This document shows positions 22,958-35,069 of a stretch of DNA of 64,000 bases, in pieces. Location: NCBI RefSeq assembly GCF_963678635.1, contig NC_087070.1:39792397-39856396 (forward strand). The letters run 5' to 3'. The translations under genes and the position numbers were made by a program. The stretch's first letter is position 1; each line of letters starts with the position of its first letter. Origin of the DNA: Symsagittifera roscoffensis. Lineage: Eukaryota > Xenacoelomorpha > Acoela > Convolutidae. The notes beneath the pieces are model-generated. The model did not search any database. It was not told where the DNA came from and was given only the letters and a program-made list of their open reading frames with translations.

Positions 22958-25485
22958 GTTCAAGTTTCCCACCTGCAGTTGAGTCATCTGCATTCCAAAA
23001 CTGCTGAACATGGGCACGGAGTTTTTTAAGTAGAGCAAGACTATGTGAATTCTCGACTATTCGTTCGTATTGATCAAATAGAGTTTGACTGAGTGAAGCG
23101 CCAAGTGAATAGGTTCCGTATTTTAAGTTGAATATAGTGTTGGTCATTGTTTTTGTTCAATGAACATTTTTTCTGCAATAGTGACTCCATACTTTGTATC
23201 CTACGACTGTTGTGATTGCGACAAGCAAAACCAATAGATTTGCCATTCCAAATTTGGAAGAACGTCAAGTTTCATCTCATTTTTGCTGCTCGTTTCTTTT
23301 GCTCCGCGACAAAATTTACATTATATATGTATATGAGCATCTCTTGGTAATTTCAATTCTAAAAAAGATCTTTGTTAATATTTTGTCGCAAAAACTTTTA
23401 GGTTAATTCTGTTATTTTTGAGAGTTACTCACAGTAGAGCTACTCCTGACAAAAATTGAGTGGGTTGTGTTGTAAACGTGATTGTAGCGCAGTGGATTAT
23501 GCCAGCTAAAGAACATACTCAGGACATCAATCATCGGTTGGTAAGGCCAATTGGAGTTTACTTTTGGGCGTTTCTTTGAGTAAAAACTTGTTTTGATTTT
23601 TCTCATTTTTTATATCAGGTGTTTTTCCTGTGGACTTTTTGGTTCTCAAAAACATTAGTATTTAGTTTGTGTTATCTTGGAACTTCCTAGGGTTTCAGGT
23701 GATCTTGAAAAATTTTGATTTGAGTTTCAAAAGAAAAATTTACCCAGTTAAACCCAGGTTAATCTGGTTTGGGTAACGTGGGTTTTTCATGTACATGTTA
23801 TTAGTGCTAAGTTAATAGCTAACTGTGTTAGTTAGTTAAGCTTAACTCTAACTCCTTCTTCCAACCGGGATACGAGAAAATTTGAAAGGTATTAATTTGA
23901 TTTAAAGTTCTTATCAGGTAGTTCGCCCACACATAAAAAAGATTTGTTTTGTTCCTATCTTATTACTCATTTTTAGAAAATTTTTACATTGTTTGGGAAA
24001 CTTACTGCATAAGTTATACTAATTTAGCGCTAATGATAAAATTTACTTCTTTTTTGAGAAAATAGTGCAACTGAATAGCATTATTTTTTAAAAGTTTTGG
24101 CTAAAGTTTTATTTGGTTTTTTCCTTTTTTTCGGATTTTTTGGTGGAATCGAGAAGAAAATTGGTGAGAGAAAAAAAATGGTGAGAAAAATTTTCAAATT
24201 AATTAGTAAGAAAACAAATTTATAATTACCTGAGGTCGGGGTCAAACATCTAGTTATTGGGAACGCTAGCTTCATTAGTAAATGATTGCATGAGAAGCTT
24301 TGCGAGCACGCTAATTTTTTTTAATATGTAGGAGTATCCAAGGAAGCTCAAGTGCTCAGTTTATTTTACTTTCTTTGGGAGTTACTGTGATTTCGTGGTG
24401 ATGAGGTTAGAGATTTTATGGTTCAATTTCAGATTAAGAAAGTGTTCGAAAAGTGGTATCCCTACAGGCTGGATATAATCATGCGGCTTGATCATGGGAC
24501 GGGAGCCTTCAATGGGGAAGTTATTTGCGAGGGGGCAAAGCATATATAACTGGCAAACTGGGTTTTAGTTACGGAGGATGCCGTGAAGTAAAGTATTTTT
24601 AAAACAGTTATTGAAACTTAGAAATTGGTGTGAGGTGTAATCAGAGTTAATAAACATGTCTCGTGAATGAAGGTTTTGTGAGGGAAAGCTTTGTAAAATG
24701 TGTCTTTGTATGTAACGATGCTAAGTGTGCGTGAATTTTAAGCTTGTTTTTAGCATAACTTCATGCGAGCAGTTGACGTCGCGTTTTGTTGGGACAAGCA
24801 AGCTGAAAATGATTTCAAAGTTTTCAACTTTTGTGAACTAAGATTCATATTCTGTAGCATTTGGAAGTGCGTTGTAAATAACATGGTCAAACTTGTTATT
24901 ATGGCCGTCTAGATCAAAAATGTTATCAATTTTGAGGTAATACTTTTGCTGGGTCTGTATCATATCGTGAGTCTTTGATATAGCGTATGACAGTGTGGTC
25001 GTAGTGTGCAATAGGAAATTGTTTAGACTTTCGTGCAACAAAAAACGAATAAGTACAAGCGATAGTCCAACGCTAGTGAAGTCTTTAAGCTGTATAGCAT
25101 TTTTTAGTAAGCGTAGTGCGGTTACGTAAATTTCGTCAGCTTCAGCTCTTCGAATAGATATTTTTGAAGATCAAGTAAAATTATAAAAGATTAACCATTA
25201 CGTAGGATTCGCATTGATTTTGGGGTTCATGATTATTATGACAGTATTGAGGGAAGAATGGAAGATGCTTTTCAAGTAAGATTTCAGTATTGTTTTTGTA
25301 TCTACGGAGAAGTCCTGGTAACGAAGGTTAATTGATTAAGAATCGAAATGCTCTAGTGGGGTAATTTCAATTCATGAGGATGCGTTGTGTACGGTGGAAG
25401 TATTAGGAATGGATGATGTTGATGTTTCTGATGGCAAGATCATTTGTGAATTGTCTGTCAGCATTATCAACTTGTTGCTGGTTTT
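22958..25485. repeat. Tandem unit 3 of three (~2.53 kb)
   Basis: Third copy; it is the most diverged, and near 24945 it lacks ~15-20 bases present in the other two. It ends at TTGTTGCTGGTTTTG, after which unrelated sequence follows instead of another GTTCAAG. The minus-strand segment 24838-25041 is open for 67 codons here, whereas units 1 and 2 have the extra bases and a stop. Confidence 0.88.
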
Positions 25486-25699
25486 GAAAAAAAATCACAG
25501 AAATATTATCTTATTGAGTGTCTGTCATAGGGCTCAGGATGACAGGGAGAGCGCTACAAAGATGGGAAAGCTATGGGGTAGCATCAGTCTAGGAGGAAAC
25601 GGAAATTGAGAAGTTGATTACTGAAACTGAGGGATTTAACGGAGTAAAAGGTAGTTGTGAGTAGTTAGTAGTGGGATTCCGTTCGGAGTCGAGAAATTC

Positions 25700-28690
25700 A
25701 TCGGGTTTTGTCGATGTCGGAGTTATTTAAGAGCTGTGTGTTTCAGAAACTGTTTAAAGAGAATCATCGAAGTGAAAGTGGGATGAGTTAGGTGAGAAGT
25801 TTGAAAAACTAGGACTGAATATTGACAAGGTAGAAGAAGTGAGGTCAGAAATGGAAGTGACATAGTGTTTTTGTTGGACATTGGAATGATAAGAAAGGGA
25901 GCGATGGAGAGATTCAAGTTGGCGGCTCATCGTGGGCTAAAACTATGAGCTAAAGGTTGTTCTAGGATTTGTTCAAAGTTTCGTCTGTGTTTTGTGGCTT
26001 CTAAGCAATATGCGGCATGGAGTTTTTGTTAATTTCATTGTTTTGATGGAGTTGTGATGGTAATGAAAATTTGGTTCTACAGTTTGTTTGCGGAACTATT
26101 TGTCTGATTATGATCTGATAAGTTTCGTGAAAGTGGTGATGCAGTTGGTGTAAAATGTGTGTTGTTTTGTGGACTATCATTTGTTTTTGTTTGTTTTTAT
26201 CGTTTGTGTTTTTTTTATTAAAATAAAATTTCTCATTGTATTCATTAATTTGTGCTCTTATGATATTTTATTTCTTGTGGTAGAGATAATTCCAGAAACT
26301 CTTGCGAAAAAAATTCTTGCTACGCCAGCTCGTCTATTGACTTGTGTATGGATTGCAGATGTGTTTTATGTTCCGTCAAAAACAAAAATAAGAATCATAT
26401 AAAAATAACCCTTGTATTTAAGATAGTCATTTTTTCTATCTTATAGGGCCATTTTCTTGCAATAGGACCATTCCTGCAAAAGGGCCATCCTAAAACTCAC
26501 ACAAGAAAATGCTAGCGATTTTTTTTAGTTTGAAGAAAACAGAAGATATTGATCGGAGAAATAATTTGTGGGCGATAGTTTTCCCCATTGAGATGAATGT
26601 AATCTTTCATTATCATTAAACTATCCACTGTAATCTTGTTTGTATCTGAGAAAACAGCTGTTTCATAGAGTTTCTTAAGGTTTTTTTCGATTGCTTATCT
26701 TTGTATGGTGTCCATTTTTGTGAGAAATTTTGGAATTGTTGCGTTCTGATATAATTTTTAGGTCAGATTTAAAGTATATTCCTTTATATTGTGGTTGGGT
26801 ATTGTTGTTTCTAGCTTTAGCGCGTATACTTTCTGTTGATAGCTTTTTTAAGGTGGCATTAATGTGAGGTATGGTGTGACGAGATAATAACTATCTTCAT
26901 CGGAATTTAGTTGTACTAAGTTTGGGCTACTTTCTGGTGGAGTGCGCTAGTTTATTGGTTAATACTTGAATCGTAGAGCTCCTCGTCGACTGCGTTCTTC
27001 CTCAAGGTTTTTTAGTGAGCTAGTGAAATTATAATATGATATCCATGAAAAAGTTGGTAGTAGAGAATGTTCATTACCAAATTGCATTCATTATTGGTTT
27101 TCTCCGTAGTTATAGGTGATTTGGAAAAGAAGGGAAAGTTTTCTACTAAAAATGCGAGTTTTTAGTATGACGTGGCTGATGATAGAGGAGTCGAGATGAT
27201 GATGGGCGGTTAATGAGGAATTGTGGTGTAGTAATTGGGCGTTTACCTTTGATAAAAATTCTTTGTGCGCGTGTGGCGACAATGTGGACAGATGGGATGG
27301 ATGATTCGGATGTTGAAGCGGAGTGGGTTAGTTGATGAATAGTTAATGAGTTAATGGTCTAATGAATCTGTGGCTGGTCAGTAAGAAAATTGTCTAAATC
27401 ATGTTCTAGCTGATCATCTCTGATGGTCTTGGGACATCAGGTGCATTACTTGAAAAAAAGGAAAAGATAGATGTGGCGCTGGGCTCAGAATCTAGGCATT
27501 CATCGGATGTTTGGACTTCTGAGTTATTAAAACTAGAAATAGTATTGAAAACAATTTGGTTTGAGTCGTCAGATTTCAAGCGTGGTGAGTTAGAAGAAAT
27601 GGGTAGAGGGAAAAGGTGAGGCCTGAAGTTGTAATGAGAGAATCGTGACCTTAGAGGTTAGATGGATAGGAATGGGAACGGTTGAGGTATCCAACTTTCG
27701 GCTCAACGTGGGCTAAAAAAATGATTGTTTTGAGAACAAAAACTTAAAATGTGCTGTTGTTCAACATTTTTTTTCGTGTGTATAATCGATGGTGGGTTGT
27801 TTAAATATTATATGAGATAGAGGGCTAACTTAGTGGTTGCTGTTTTGTGACATTCGTCCGGCTGTAGAAATTATATTTCGATAACTTTGTGGGATTATTG
27901 ATAGAGTGTGGTTGTTTTACAAATTGTGTAAATGTGATGGTATTGTTGATGTAGTATTCGTATTGTCTTGTGGAGTATCGTATGCGTTTGTTTTTGAGGA
28001 TAATTTTTTTTTATTCGCTTATTTGTGCATCAAGAAGAATTTAGTTAAAAGAGGTGGAAAAAATTCCCAAAAATAACCTGCGGTTTAAATTTTTGATACG
28101 CTAGCTTGTCCAATGACTTGTTTATGTAATGCGCATGTGTTATAGAATCTTTTAAGTAATGAGAAGAGAAACTCTATAATGTTAAAAATTACATATAATA
28201 AAGTCAACCTTTCTTTGATATAATAGGGCCATCCTAAAATGCTATGAGTTCATTTTTGATATTGAAAAAAAATTTAAAAAATCAATCGGTAAATTATTTT
28301 TGGGCAATAATTTTTGGGTTTCTACATTTGCGGAGGTTTCTTCATTTAGGTGAATATAAACTTTTTTGTCCTTAAAACATCCACTGTAGTCTTATCGATA
28401 GATGTCTGAAAAACCTGCTGTTTCAGCTAGTTTGCGGAGGTTTTGATCATTTGATTGTCTTTGGTTTGTATCCGTTTTAGTGGGAAGTTCATAAAATTGC
28501 TATTTTGGAAGGTGATGTATTATCTAATTTAAAGTATATGCCTATAGAATGCAGGTCTCTACTTGGGTTGCGAGCGATTGCGCGTATAGTTTCAGGTGAG
28601 AATTTCTTTAAAGTTGGCCTTAAAGTAGGGTATGGAGTGAGAAGATAAATTTTATCTTTTTTTGGGTTGAGTTAAACTTGAATATGGCTT
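25700..28690. repeat. Two diverged direct copies of a decayed element
   Basis: Blocks near 25920 (GGCGGCTCATCGTGGGCTAA), 26160 (TGTTTTGTGGACTATCATTTG), 26400-26650 (GGGCCATCCTAAAA, CCACTGTAATCTTGTT) and 26760-26880 recur in the same order near 27710, 27970, 28220-28400 and 28520-28650. The period is about 1.8 kb. A weaker third trace of the first block occurs near 30580. No intact gene; on the minus strand some segments look formerly coding. Confidence 0.65.
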
Positions 28691-29056
28691 TTTTCAGATC
28701 CACATGGGACAACTGTATCCCCAAAAAATGTGCGGCGTGATAATATGTCTGCAAAATGTACTTTATTTTCTTTTAAATAAAATAGGTATGCGTCGGTAGC
28801 ATCTCTTATCTTCAAATACATAGAGTGGTGAGACTTTCTAAGAGCAAGCGTAGTACCAAAGAAGGTTTCCCTCACAATCATTGAAGTTAGAGCGGTTGCC
28901 TGATAATATGTACCCTGCACAAGCCATTTTGAGTACGGCTAAAGCGAGAGATTGTAAGATTTGTGTTCGTTCTAGTTCACATAAATGATGTAGTGTTTCG
29001 AGTTCGGAAAAAGACATTTCTTGAAAAATTCTGCTATTTGTGTAGTCTAGTTTCAT
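28672..29056 (-). pseudogene. Decayed ORF, possibly retroelement envelope-like
   Basis: Two overlapping minus-strand frames (28838-29056 and 28672-28920) form one formerly continuous product with a shift near 28900. Recognisable features are a Leu-rich stretch (SELETLHHLCELERTQ), a GNRSNF segment and KVHFADILSRRTFFGDTVVP followed by a Cys. The pattern looks like the ectodomain of an element-encoded glycoprotein, but I cannot name the family with confidence. It shares its downstream part with the diverged copy near 26.7 kb. Confidence 0.35.
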
Positions 29057-29771
29057 ATCGAGGTGAACGTCATAGTAAAATGCGCAAAATAAGTGTAAAT
29101 CATTAGTGATACTTTTTTCATGTCAAAATTTATTTTATATTCGACAAGATTTCTGAATTTTGGGTTCGAAAAAGTGGTTTTGGGTATTTGCATGCCACTT
29201 CAGTTTCAGGGTAAAATTTGAAAACGCATTAGTTTTTTCTATACCGTGTATAATCCTATTTTGATTTCGTTTTATCTTGTTCGATCAGGATTTATTTTAT
29301 CAAAGGGTATAGATTCTATAAAATAATTTCGGTGAAATTTTATCATTCTTGCGTGAAAACTAGCGACTTCAAAAGTGATTCATCTGCCTTCAGGGAACCA
29401 AACAGTGGTTGACTGTGTTCGTGTAGTGAGATCGCAATATCGATGATCAGTTTTACAAGGTTAGTGAAGGCCTTGATTTATTATATTGTTGTCTTTTGAA
29501 TCTCGTGTGAACTGAAATTATAAACATTTTTTCTTGATATCCAGTAATTTTTGTGCTAGCTCTGTGATTTGTTGGGTCAAGTATACCAATATGAGTATCC
29601 AAGTCTTATCGTATTTATCGCTCATTAGCCGTCCGTGTGCGCCATGATAGGGATATTTTTAGTCGAGTCGTTGATTTTGTTCAAGTTGATGCTGATGTGT
29701 TGAGTCTGGGAAAAAAGTGAAAATTTACTAAGCTTGATTGTGTTTTTTCTGTTAAACTAATTTTGAGGAAT

Positions 29772-29990
29772 TTAGTTCATTTTAAAAATTTTTGGTATGA
29801 GATGGAATAATCGTTCATTATCACTTAGGTAATATGATTCGTGATCTAGTCTATTTTTGTTTCCTTTTGATACTTGTGAATAGTATACTTTCTTTTCAGA
29901 GAATTCTCGTGTAAACTTATAGCGTACAAGAAATGTACCACGGGTTTTGTAGCGCGGGTGGGTAGGAAAGGTTTGTTGCGAACTGCTCAT
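29772..29990 (-). CDS. Hypothetical 72-residue ORF
   Basis: Starts with a proper ATG and has coding-like composition; the product is basic and aromatic-rich (YKTRGTFLVRYKFTREF). No domain recognised, and no splice context seen. It lies among decayed retroelement DNA and may be a remnant. Confidence 0.25.
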   Translation of the reverse strand: MSSSQQTFPTHPRYKTRGTFLVRYKFTREFSEKKVYYSQVSKGNKNRLDHESYYLSDNERLFHLIPKIFKMN

Positions 29991-31199
29991 TCTAAATGTG
30001 CAAGAAGGTAAAAGATATTGAGTAATGACAAAAAGAAGAAGACATGTCTATGGTAGTCCTGAAAATGGGTTGTAAAAAGATTTAATTTTTCCTTTTACTG
30101 TATCTATAGTTCTTGTAAATTAATTATGTACAAATAGGGGGACGACGCTAAGATTGTAAGAATAAATGTTATTGCGATAGTGGTATTGGTTGATTTGTAA
30201 AAATAATCAGTTTTTTAGTTATTTGTAAACTTAAAACAAGATTGATTGTTATGACCATGTCTCTCCTTGTGAATATGAATGTCGTGTTTATTTTATAATT
30301 GGCTTAGTGCTAAACAAGGAATCGGGTGCTATCTACATTTTAACCAAATGAATGAGGCGAGGCTGCAAAGGTGTTTCAATCTAGTGGTAAGGGTTTGTTA
30401 TTATTTTGTAGTTCTTGATATCTTCTACTCAAATGTTCTAGCAAAAATGTAGGGAAGGTATTTAGAGATGATATACTCAATAATAATGGTCTCGATGGTG
30501 GAGAAACTATTTGTGGTAGGGTTGATTAGGTTGTACCTGAAGAAAACTCATTAGCTAGGGTCGTTAGCTTTGTTTGGTTCACCGTGGGGAAATATGTAGT
30601 TCAACCAATACGTAAATCTTTGCAAAAATGTTGGCGGGTTGAACGGGTTTTCTTTTATTTGTTCAGAGGATGGCGTGGAACATAGAAATCTGATGTGAAC
30701 TTTGGTGTATTCTCAGTTGAACTTACACTTGTATGTTGGGGATATTTTCTCTTGTTGTTATTAGGCTTGTGAAGGAAAGACGCAGGTGCTGAGGTTTTGT
30801 TGAATTGTACTAGTGATGTTATCAAGTTCCTGTTACGTCGTGGATGAAAAACTTGTATTTTAATCGGATTATTTCGATTTTTGTTTTGACAGTGATGTCG
30901 CGATCTGCTTAAGTCTTGTGATAGTGGTGTGTAGAGATTATATGTTTGTTCCTAATTTAGTTCACAAGTTGCCTTTTTGTGTGCTATAGTTAGTGGTTCT
31001 CAGCAATGTGCTTGTCTGTGTTAAAAAGTTTTTGCGTTTTCAACATATAGTTTGCGGGTAAATTTTTGAGAATAGTCTGACTGAGTGCTTGAATAGTCGA
31101 TTGTTATGGGATATTGGCTCGGAATTTGGAATGGGTTAGCAGATGGGGAATCTTATGGGGGAATCTTATGGTGATTATGGTAACTAAAATTAACCGTTA
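29991..31199. other. AT-rich repeat-derived DNA without recognisable gene
   Basis: No frame of convincing length or motif on either strand. A weak copy of the block found at 25.9 and 27.7 kb lies near 30580, so this region probably continues the decayed element. Confidence 0.4.
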
Positions 31200-31834
31200 A
31201 GGAGATATATGATGATGTAACAAGGCATTGATCAGCACATTAAAATTGATGAGGCAAATCTAAACAATTAAAACCTTTAAGGCTAAGTTTTCGATTCTGA
31301 GCTTTTCGAATTTTAATACTGATGGTCAGAACTCTTAATAGTTATGAGATAAAAGATGGTATAAACTGGCTTTGACGAGTGGTACTACATATAATGAGTC
31401 AGTGCTCGAGCAGTGCATTTTTGTCAAAAATAGTTTTGGATACTGAACAATTTTAGTGTTCGGGTCCAAAAAATCAATATTCTTTGAGAAATAAAACGAA
31501 GTAAAAATACGCTGATTATCCATACTACATATTATTAGACACAACTGAAATTTTTAAAATTGCTTAGACATAGTTTTCATGTTCAATCCTACGGTCAAAT
31601 TTGAAGTAAAGGAGATAGTAGATGATGACACCTGACCTTGATGAGGCATGCTACATCTGATGAGGCAAAACTTGAATAGTGCCCATAATTTTTCTATCGT
31701 AGTTTTGGATGATCCGCAATTTCTTTGTTCATGCCCGTGTTCAAAGACTCCATATTTTGAGATATAACGTAACGTGATTTAATATGACCCTGATGATTCC
31801 TAATTTTTTTACCGGGCAAAACTTGAACAATTCA
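31200..31834. repeat. Satellite-like repeats, left of the Polinton
   Basis: Degenerate repeats with recurring pieces such as GATGATG-AA/CA, TGATGAGGCAAA(A/T)C, TACTACATATAAT and CATGCCCGTGTTCAAA. The same pieces occur at 50798-51110 on the other side of the Polinton, so the element inserted into this array. Confidence 0.65.
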
Positions 31835-32078
31835 AGTAGTATTGTAATCCGCCGTGTGTCCTTAGGGGGGGGGGTCTTTTCGACGGTAGGGGTGTTTGGG
31901 GTCCTACCAAAAGTAGGGTCCAAAAGGACCCATCTTTTTTAAAGACCCCAAAGTACCCTGCCCGAAATAAAAAGACCCCTCTCTTAGGACACCCGACAGA
32001 CAAAATACTTTGGTATTTATTTTCGCGCGGTGGTTAAATTTAATCTCTTCCAAACTTTCTCACTGTTCAACTAAATAA
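31835..32078 (+). repeat. Left terminal inverted repeat of the Polinton
   Basis: Matches the reverse complement of about 50553-50797. The match includes a G10 run near 31865, the CTTTTCGACGGTAGGGGT block and GCGCGGTGGTTAAATTTAATC. Homology fades past ACTAAATAAG near 32078. Confidence 0.93.
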
Positions 32079-32260
32079 GTTTGAGACCTCATTAAAAACT
32101 GACCTGCTTGAGAAGGACGAAGGACGTGACAAATAATAAGAGGGTAAGAAGGTAAGGAGGACTTGATAAATAATAGATAAAATAACATATAAAAAAAAAG
32201 AAAAAATAAAATAAAAACGGAATGTTGACAGGAGTACGGATAGGAGAGCAGAGGAAAGGT

Positions 32261-32693
32261 TTACGGCCACATCCGCATGTCGTCTTCGGGATCCGACCAA
32301 GGGACATGAAGAATACTGACTAGACGCTCCATTTGAAATTTGAAGCGCCACTCAGTACTCTCGAATCCCGCACCCAGAGACTCGCACAGCCAGAAATTTT
32401 CCATGCTCCCCACATCAACACACACATTCAAATATGCCCTCCTTTTTCTCAAATGCATCCTCAATGTAATGCAGCTTGAAATTCGCTGCAGTGGTGGCCG
32501 GGGTAAACTCTACGGTCACACCAAAGATATTTTTGCCTTCGTGAGTTCCAGATCCCACATAAGGCAAATCAATGGGTGACCCCGTGGAGACCACCAAGGG
32601 GAGTATCCATCTAAACACATGAAAATAGGTTGAAATCATTAAATAGAAATTCTTTAAACTACAGTTCATTAATAAAGTCCCCTTAACATCCAT
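32261..32693 (-). pseudogene. GC-richer unknown ORF beside the left TIR, frameshifted
   Basis: Two minus-strand frames (32415-32693, then 32261-32464) make one product with a shift in a TGTGTGTG run near 32425. The residues IDLPYVGSGTHEGKN, VTVEFTPATTAANF and VPWSDPEDDMRMWP look like real coding sequence, but I recognise no family. Base composition is clearly higher in G and C than the other Polinton genes, and a TTTCATGTGTTTAG sequence just upstream of the GC-rich part (near 32613) could be a 3' splice site. Both suggest a captured host exon, which is inference. A 41-kb-type Polinton gene cannot be excluded. Confidence 0.4.
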
Positions 32694-32719
32694 TTATAAC
32701 GATTATAAACAGTCAAACA

Positions 32720-33290
32720 TTGGATGTGAAAATATCTTCTATAGAAGATAAGGACATGTTGATGAAAAACAAACTCAGCGAAATTAGTTTATTAGGAAAT
32801 TGGCATACTGAAGATAGTGATAGTGAACGATTAAAATTCTCTGTTTTTTCAACTGGTTCTTGGTCAATCGTGAATAGTGTTTATTTCTCGGTGGAAAGAA
32901 GTGGCAAATCATACATTCAAGGAATACGAGCAAAGTTGTAAAGAACAATTTTATTTGAGCGAGCTATTGCAAATAACCTGGTGCATTTTTGCGAAGCAGA
33001 AATATGGAAAAGCGACCGATCTATTGATTGTTACTTATGAAAATGTTTTTGATTACTCGTATGATTTTGAGTCAATTCTGATTGAGAAAGGACTGGAAAA
33101 TAAAATTCGACTTTGTTTCAATAAACTTTCGAAATACCGAAAACTACCCGTGGTTTACTTAAACATATATCAAAGAGATATAGGAGTGAGTAAGTGGTAT
33201 CTAGAAGGTTACTTTCATTTCCACTGGCTTGAAATTCAGCAGGTCGGAGAAGTGCTAGAAAAAATAAAAAATGAAATTGGAAAAACGTAG
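32720..33290 (+). pseudogene. Polinton ORF of unknown function, frameshifted
   Basis: An ATG-led frame from 32720 runs 73 codons, while a second open frame covering 32877-33290 continues the coding signal; the switch is near 32875-32885. The joined product would be about 190 residues with many aromatic residues (WYLEGYFHFHWLEIQQ). It overlaps the start of the next ORF by 20 bases. No domain recognised. Confidence 0.5.
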
Positions 33291-33708
33291 AGTTACTTCA
33301 AAAGACTTGGAAATTATTCATGAAATTTTTATTACTTTGAAAAAAACCTATCCGGAAAACACCAACCGTCGAAATTATTTCTTAGCTGCATGTTCACTGT
33401 TCTTCTTCTCAACTACTAATGATATAAATTACGATGTTGCTATCAAGTTGAGACCCTATGGCGGTCTGATCGGTATAGACAGTTCTTCTTTGGATAAATA
33501 TTTAAATGATTCGAAAATTTTACGAATGCATGCTATTTTACACGATGCCGCCGGTTTTGTCCGCGAAGTTCATAACACTGGTCCCACATACTGCTATGTT
33601 TTACCATGGAAATGCAACAGTAGTCTGATTGGTCACTTGAGTGGAATTACGTTTTGTTTGTATATCAAACTGAAGACACCGAAACTCTACCATTTATTAG
33701 AATGCTGA
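33271..33708 (+). pseudogene. Conserved-looking Polinton ORF, fused by frameshift to the exonuclease-like ORF
   Basis: About 145 codons. The segment AAGFVREVHNTGPTYCYVLPW followed by GHLSGI looks conserved and structured; I associate it loosely with Polinton accessory genes but cannot name a family. The frame loses coding character around 33650, where the frame of the next segment (from 33654, with no proper ATG) takes over, so the two were probably one protein. Confidence 0.5.
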
Positions 33709-34377
33709 AGGAAAGATCAGTTGTGTTAGATTTTGAGGGATTTCGACACAAGAAAAACACATTTATAGTAAAAGAATTAGCTATAACAACTTCCGACTAC
33801 AGTGATTCCCTAGTTTTTCTACCTCCAGTTAATTTCAATTCCCTTCCAAAATCTGAGCAAAAAGCCTAGAACTGGCTGACAAATTATTTGCACGGACTTC
33901 ATTGGGATAGCGGTGATTATTTATACCTGAATTTGAACCAAATCATTCAAAGTTTTGTCTTAAGAAACCCCAATGCTGTATTCTACGCCAAAGGAAAAGA
34001 AAAAGCTGATTTTTTATCCAAATACTTAGACCGCAAAGTTGTGAATCTTGACGATTTGGGCTGTCCACGAGTCGAACAATTATATTTCAAGAATTTTGTG
34101 AATTGTAACAAACACCTACCGCACCATAACTCTAAAAATCAATGTGCATTAAAAACGTCGAAAGCGTTCTATGATTGGTTGAAATGTGAGTGTCAACAAC
34201 GAGCGTCAGGGGAAAGTGGAGACATACATATCTCCAAATTCAGTTCTTTGTGCTTGGATGACACCAGAAAGTAACATAAAGATTTCATTGACCAGGATTG
34301 AAAGCATTGATTGTAGAGGCCAAGTAGTTCAACGAAAAGAACAAGTTACACTTTCTGAAGAAGAGTCGGCACTTTGA
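33654..34377 (+). pseudogene. Exonuclease-like (DEDDh/RNase H-fold type) ORF
   Basis: The N-terminal block VVLDFEGFRHKKNTFIVKEL resembles exonuclease motif I (Asp-x-Glu after a hydrophobic strand, followed by a second strand). About 80 residues later FYAKGKEKADFLSKYL fits a motif II (Asp before a helix), then DLGCPRVEQL, and HHNSKNQCALKTSKAFYDWL sits where motif III (H-x-A-x-x-D) would be, though the His and Asp are not both in the usual places. A TAG at 33867-33869 interrupts the frame and a shift occurs near 34200. The activity is inference from motif layout; the alternative is a catalytically dead nuclease-like fold. Confidence 0.5.
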
Positions 34378-34395
34378 GGAGGTTCTTCCCCGTGA

Positions 34396-34767
34396 TTGAC
34401 CAATTCATCTACTTTCAACGATTCAAATACATCGGTAACGTTACCCAGCAAGCGCGGTCTTTGTCTTCCCAAGCTAGTCTTAGTGCCCAAACGTCAACCA
34501 GGAGTTCAAATGGATCTAACCAGCAGTGAACTACCCAATGAGATTCAAAAAATAATAAGAGAAGATTCTGAGAAGAAAATTGTGTATCATGCCAAAACTG
34601 ATCATGTCCCAGCCAATTATGTTTTGGAAATGCACTATGATTTTGATGATGATAATAAACCGAGTGTCTATACAGGTTATACACGATATTATATTATACT
34701 GTTCAGATGCTTAATTAATTTTTTTATATATGTATATATATTTTTCATTCTGCAAGTTCGAGAGTGA
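34396..34767 (+). CDS. Polinton ORF of unknown function
   Basis: An open frame of about 123 codons starting with a TTG in the track; the likely real start is upstream or the gene is truncated. The central part is acidic and hydrophilic, and the end is an AT-rich hydrophobic run (LFRCLINFFIYVYIFFILQ) encoded by ATATAT-rich DNA, which may be a membrane segment or simply read-through into AT-rich sequence. It ends 4 bases into the next ORF's start. Confidence 0.35.
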   Translation: MTNSSTFNDSNTSVTLPSKRGLCLPKLVLVPKRQPGVQMDLTSSELPNEIQKIIREDSEKKIVYHAKTDHVPANYVLEMHYDFDDDNKPSVYTGYTRYYIILFRCLINFFIYVYIFFILQVRE

Positions 34768-35069
34768 GAGAAAGCGGCAGGGAAATTGAAATGAATGACA
34801 CAGTAGTTGACGAGACTGATGGAACTATAGTTACCGATTTTGTGTATGACGAAAATCATATGGAGAAAAAATCATTCAAATTTTGCAATAACGTGACTGT
34901 ACCACGATCTGAAGTAGTTTTCATGTCACAAATGGTGTTAATTCTGATTTTATTGGCATTTTGTATCTTTAAACTTTCATTAGCGCAGTTAACTTGTGAA
35001 GAAACCGCAGTTTGGTTCTCAATTTTATCGGGTTTAGTTGCTTATGTATTACCAAATCCAAGAATATGA
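34764..35069 (+). CDS. Small membrane protein of the Polinton
   Basis: 101 codons. After a hydrophilic N-terminal half comes a strong transmembrane segment (VFMSQMVLILILLAFCIF) and then a second hydrophobic stretch ending in SGLVAYVLPNPRI. This two-segment layout with a C-terminal GYxLPxP-like end is common in Polintons directly upstream of the ATPase gene. The stop codon overlaps the ATPase start as ATGA, suggesting translational coupling or at least tight packing. The role, perhaps in a virion membrane, is unknown. Confidence 0.6.
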   Translation: MRESGREIEMNDTVVDETDGTIVTDFVYDENHMEKKSFKFCNNVTVPRSEVVFMSQMVLILILLAFCIFKLSLAQLTCEETAVWFSILSGLVAYVLPNPRI

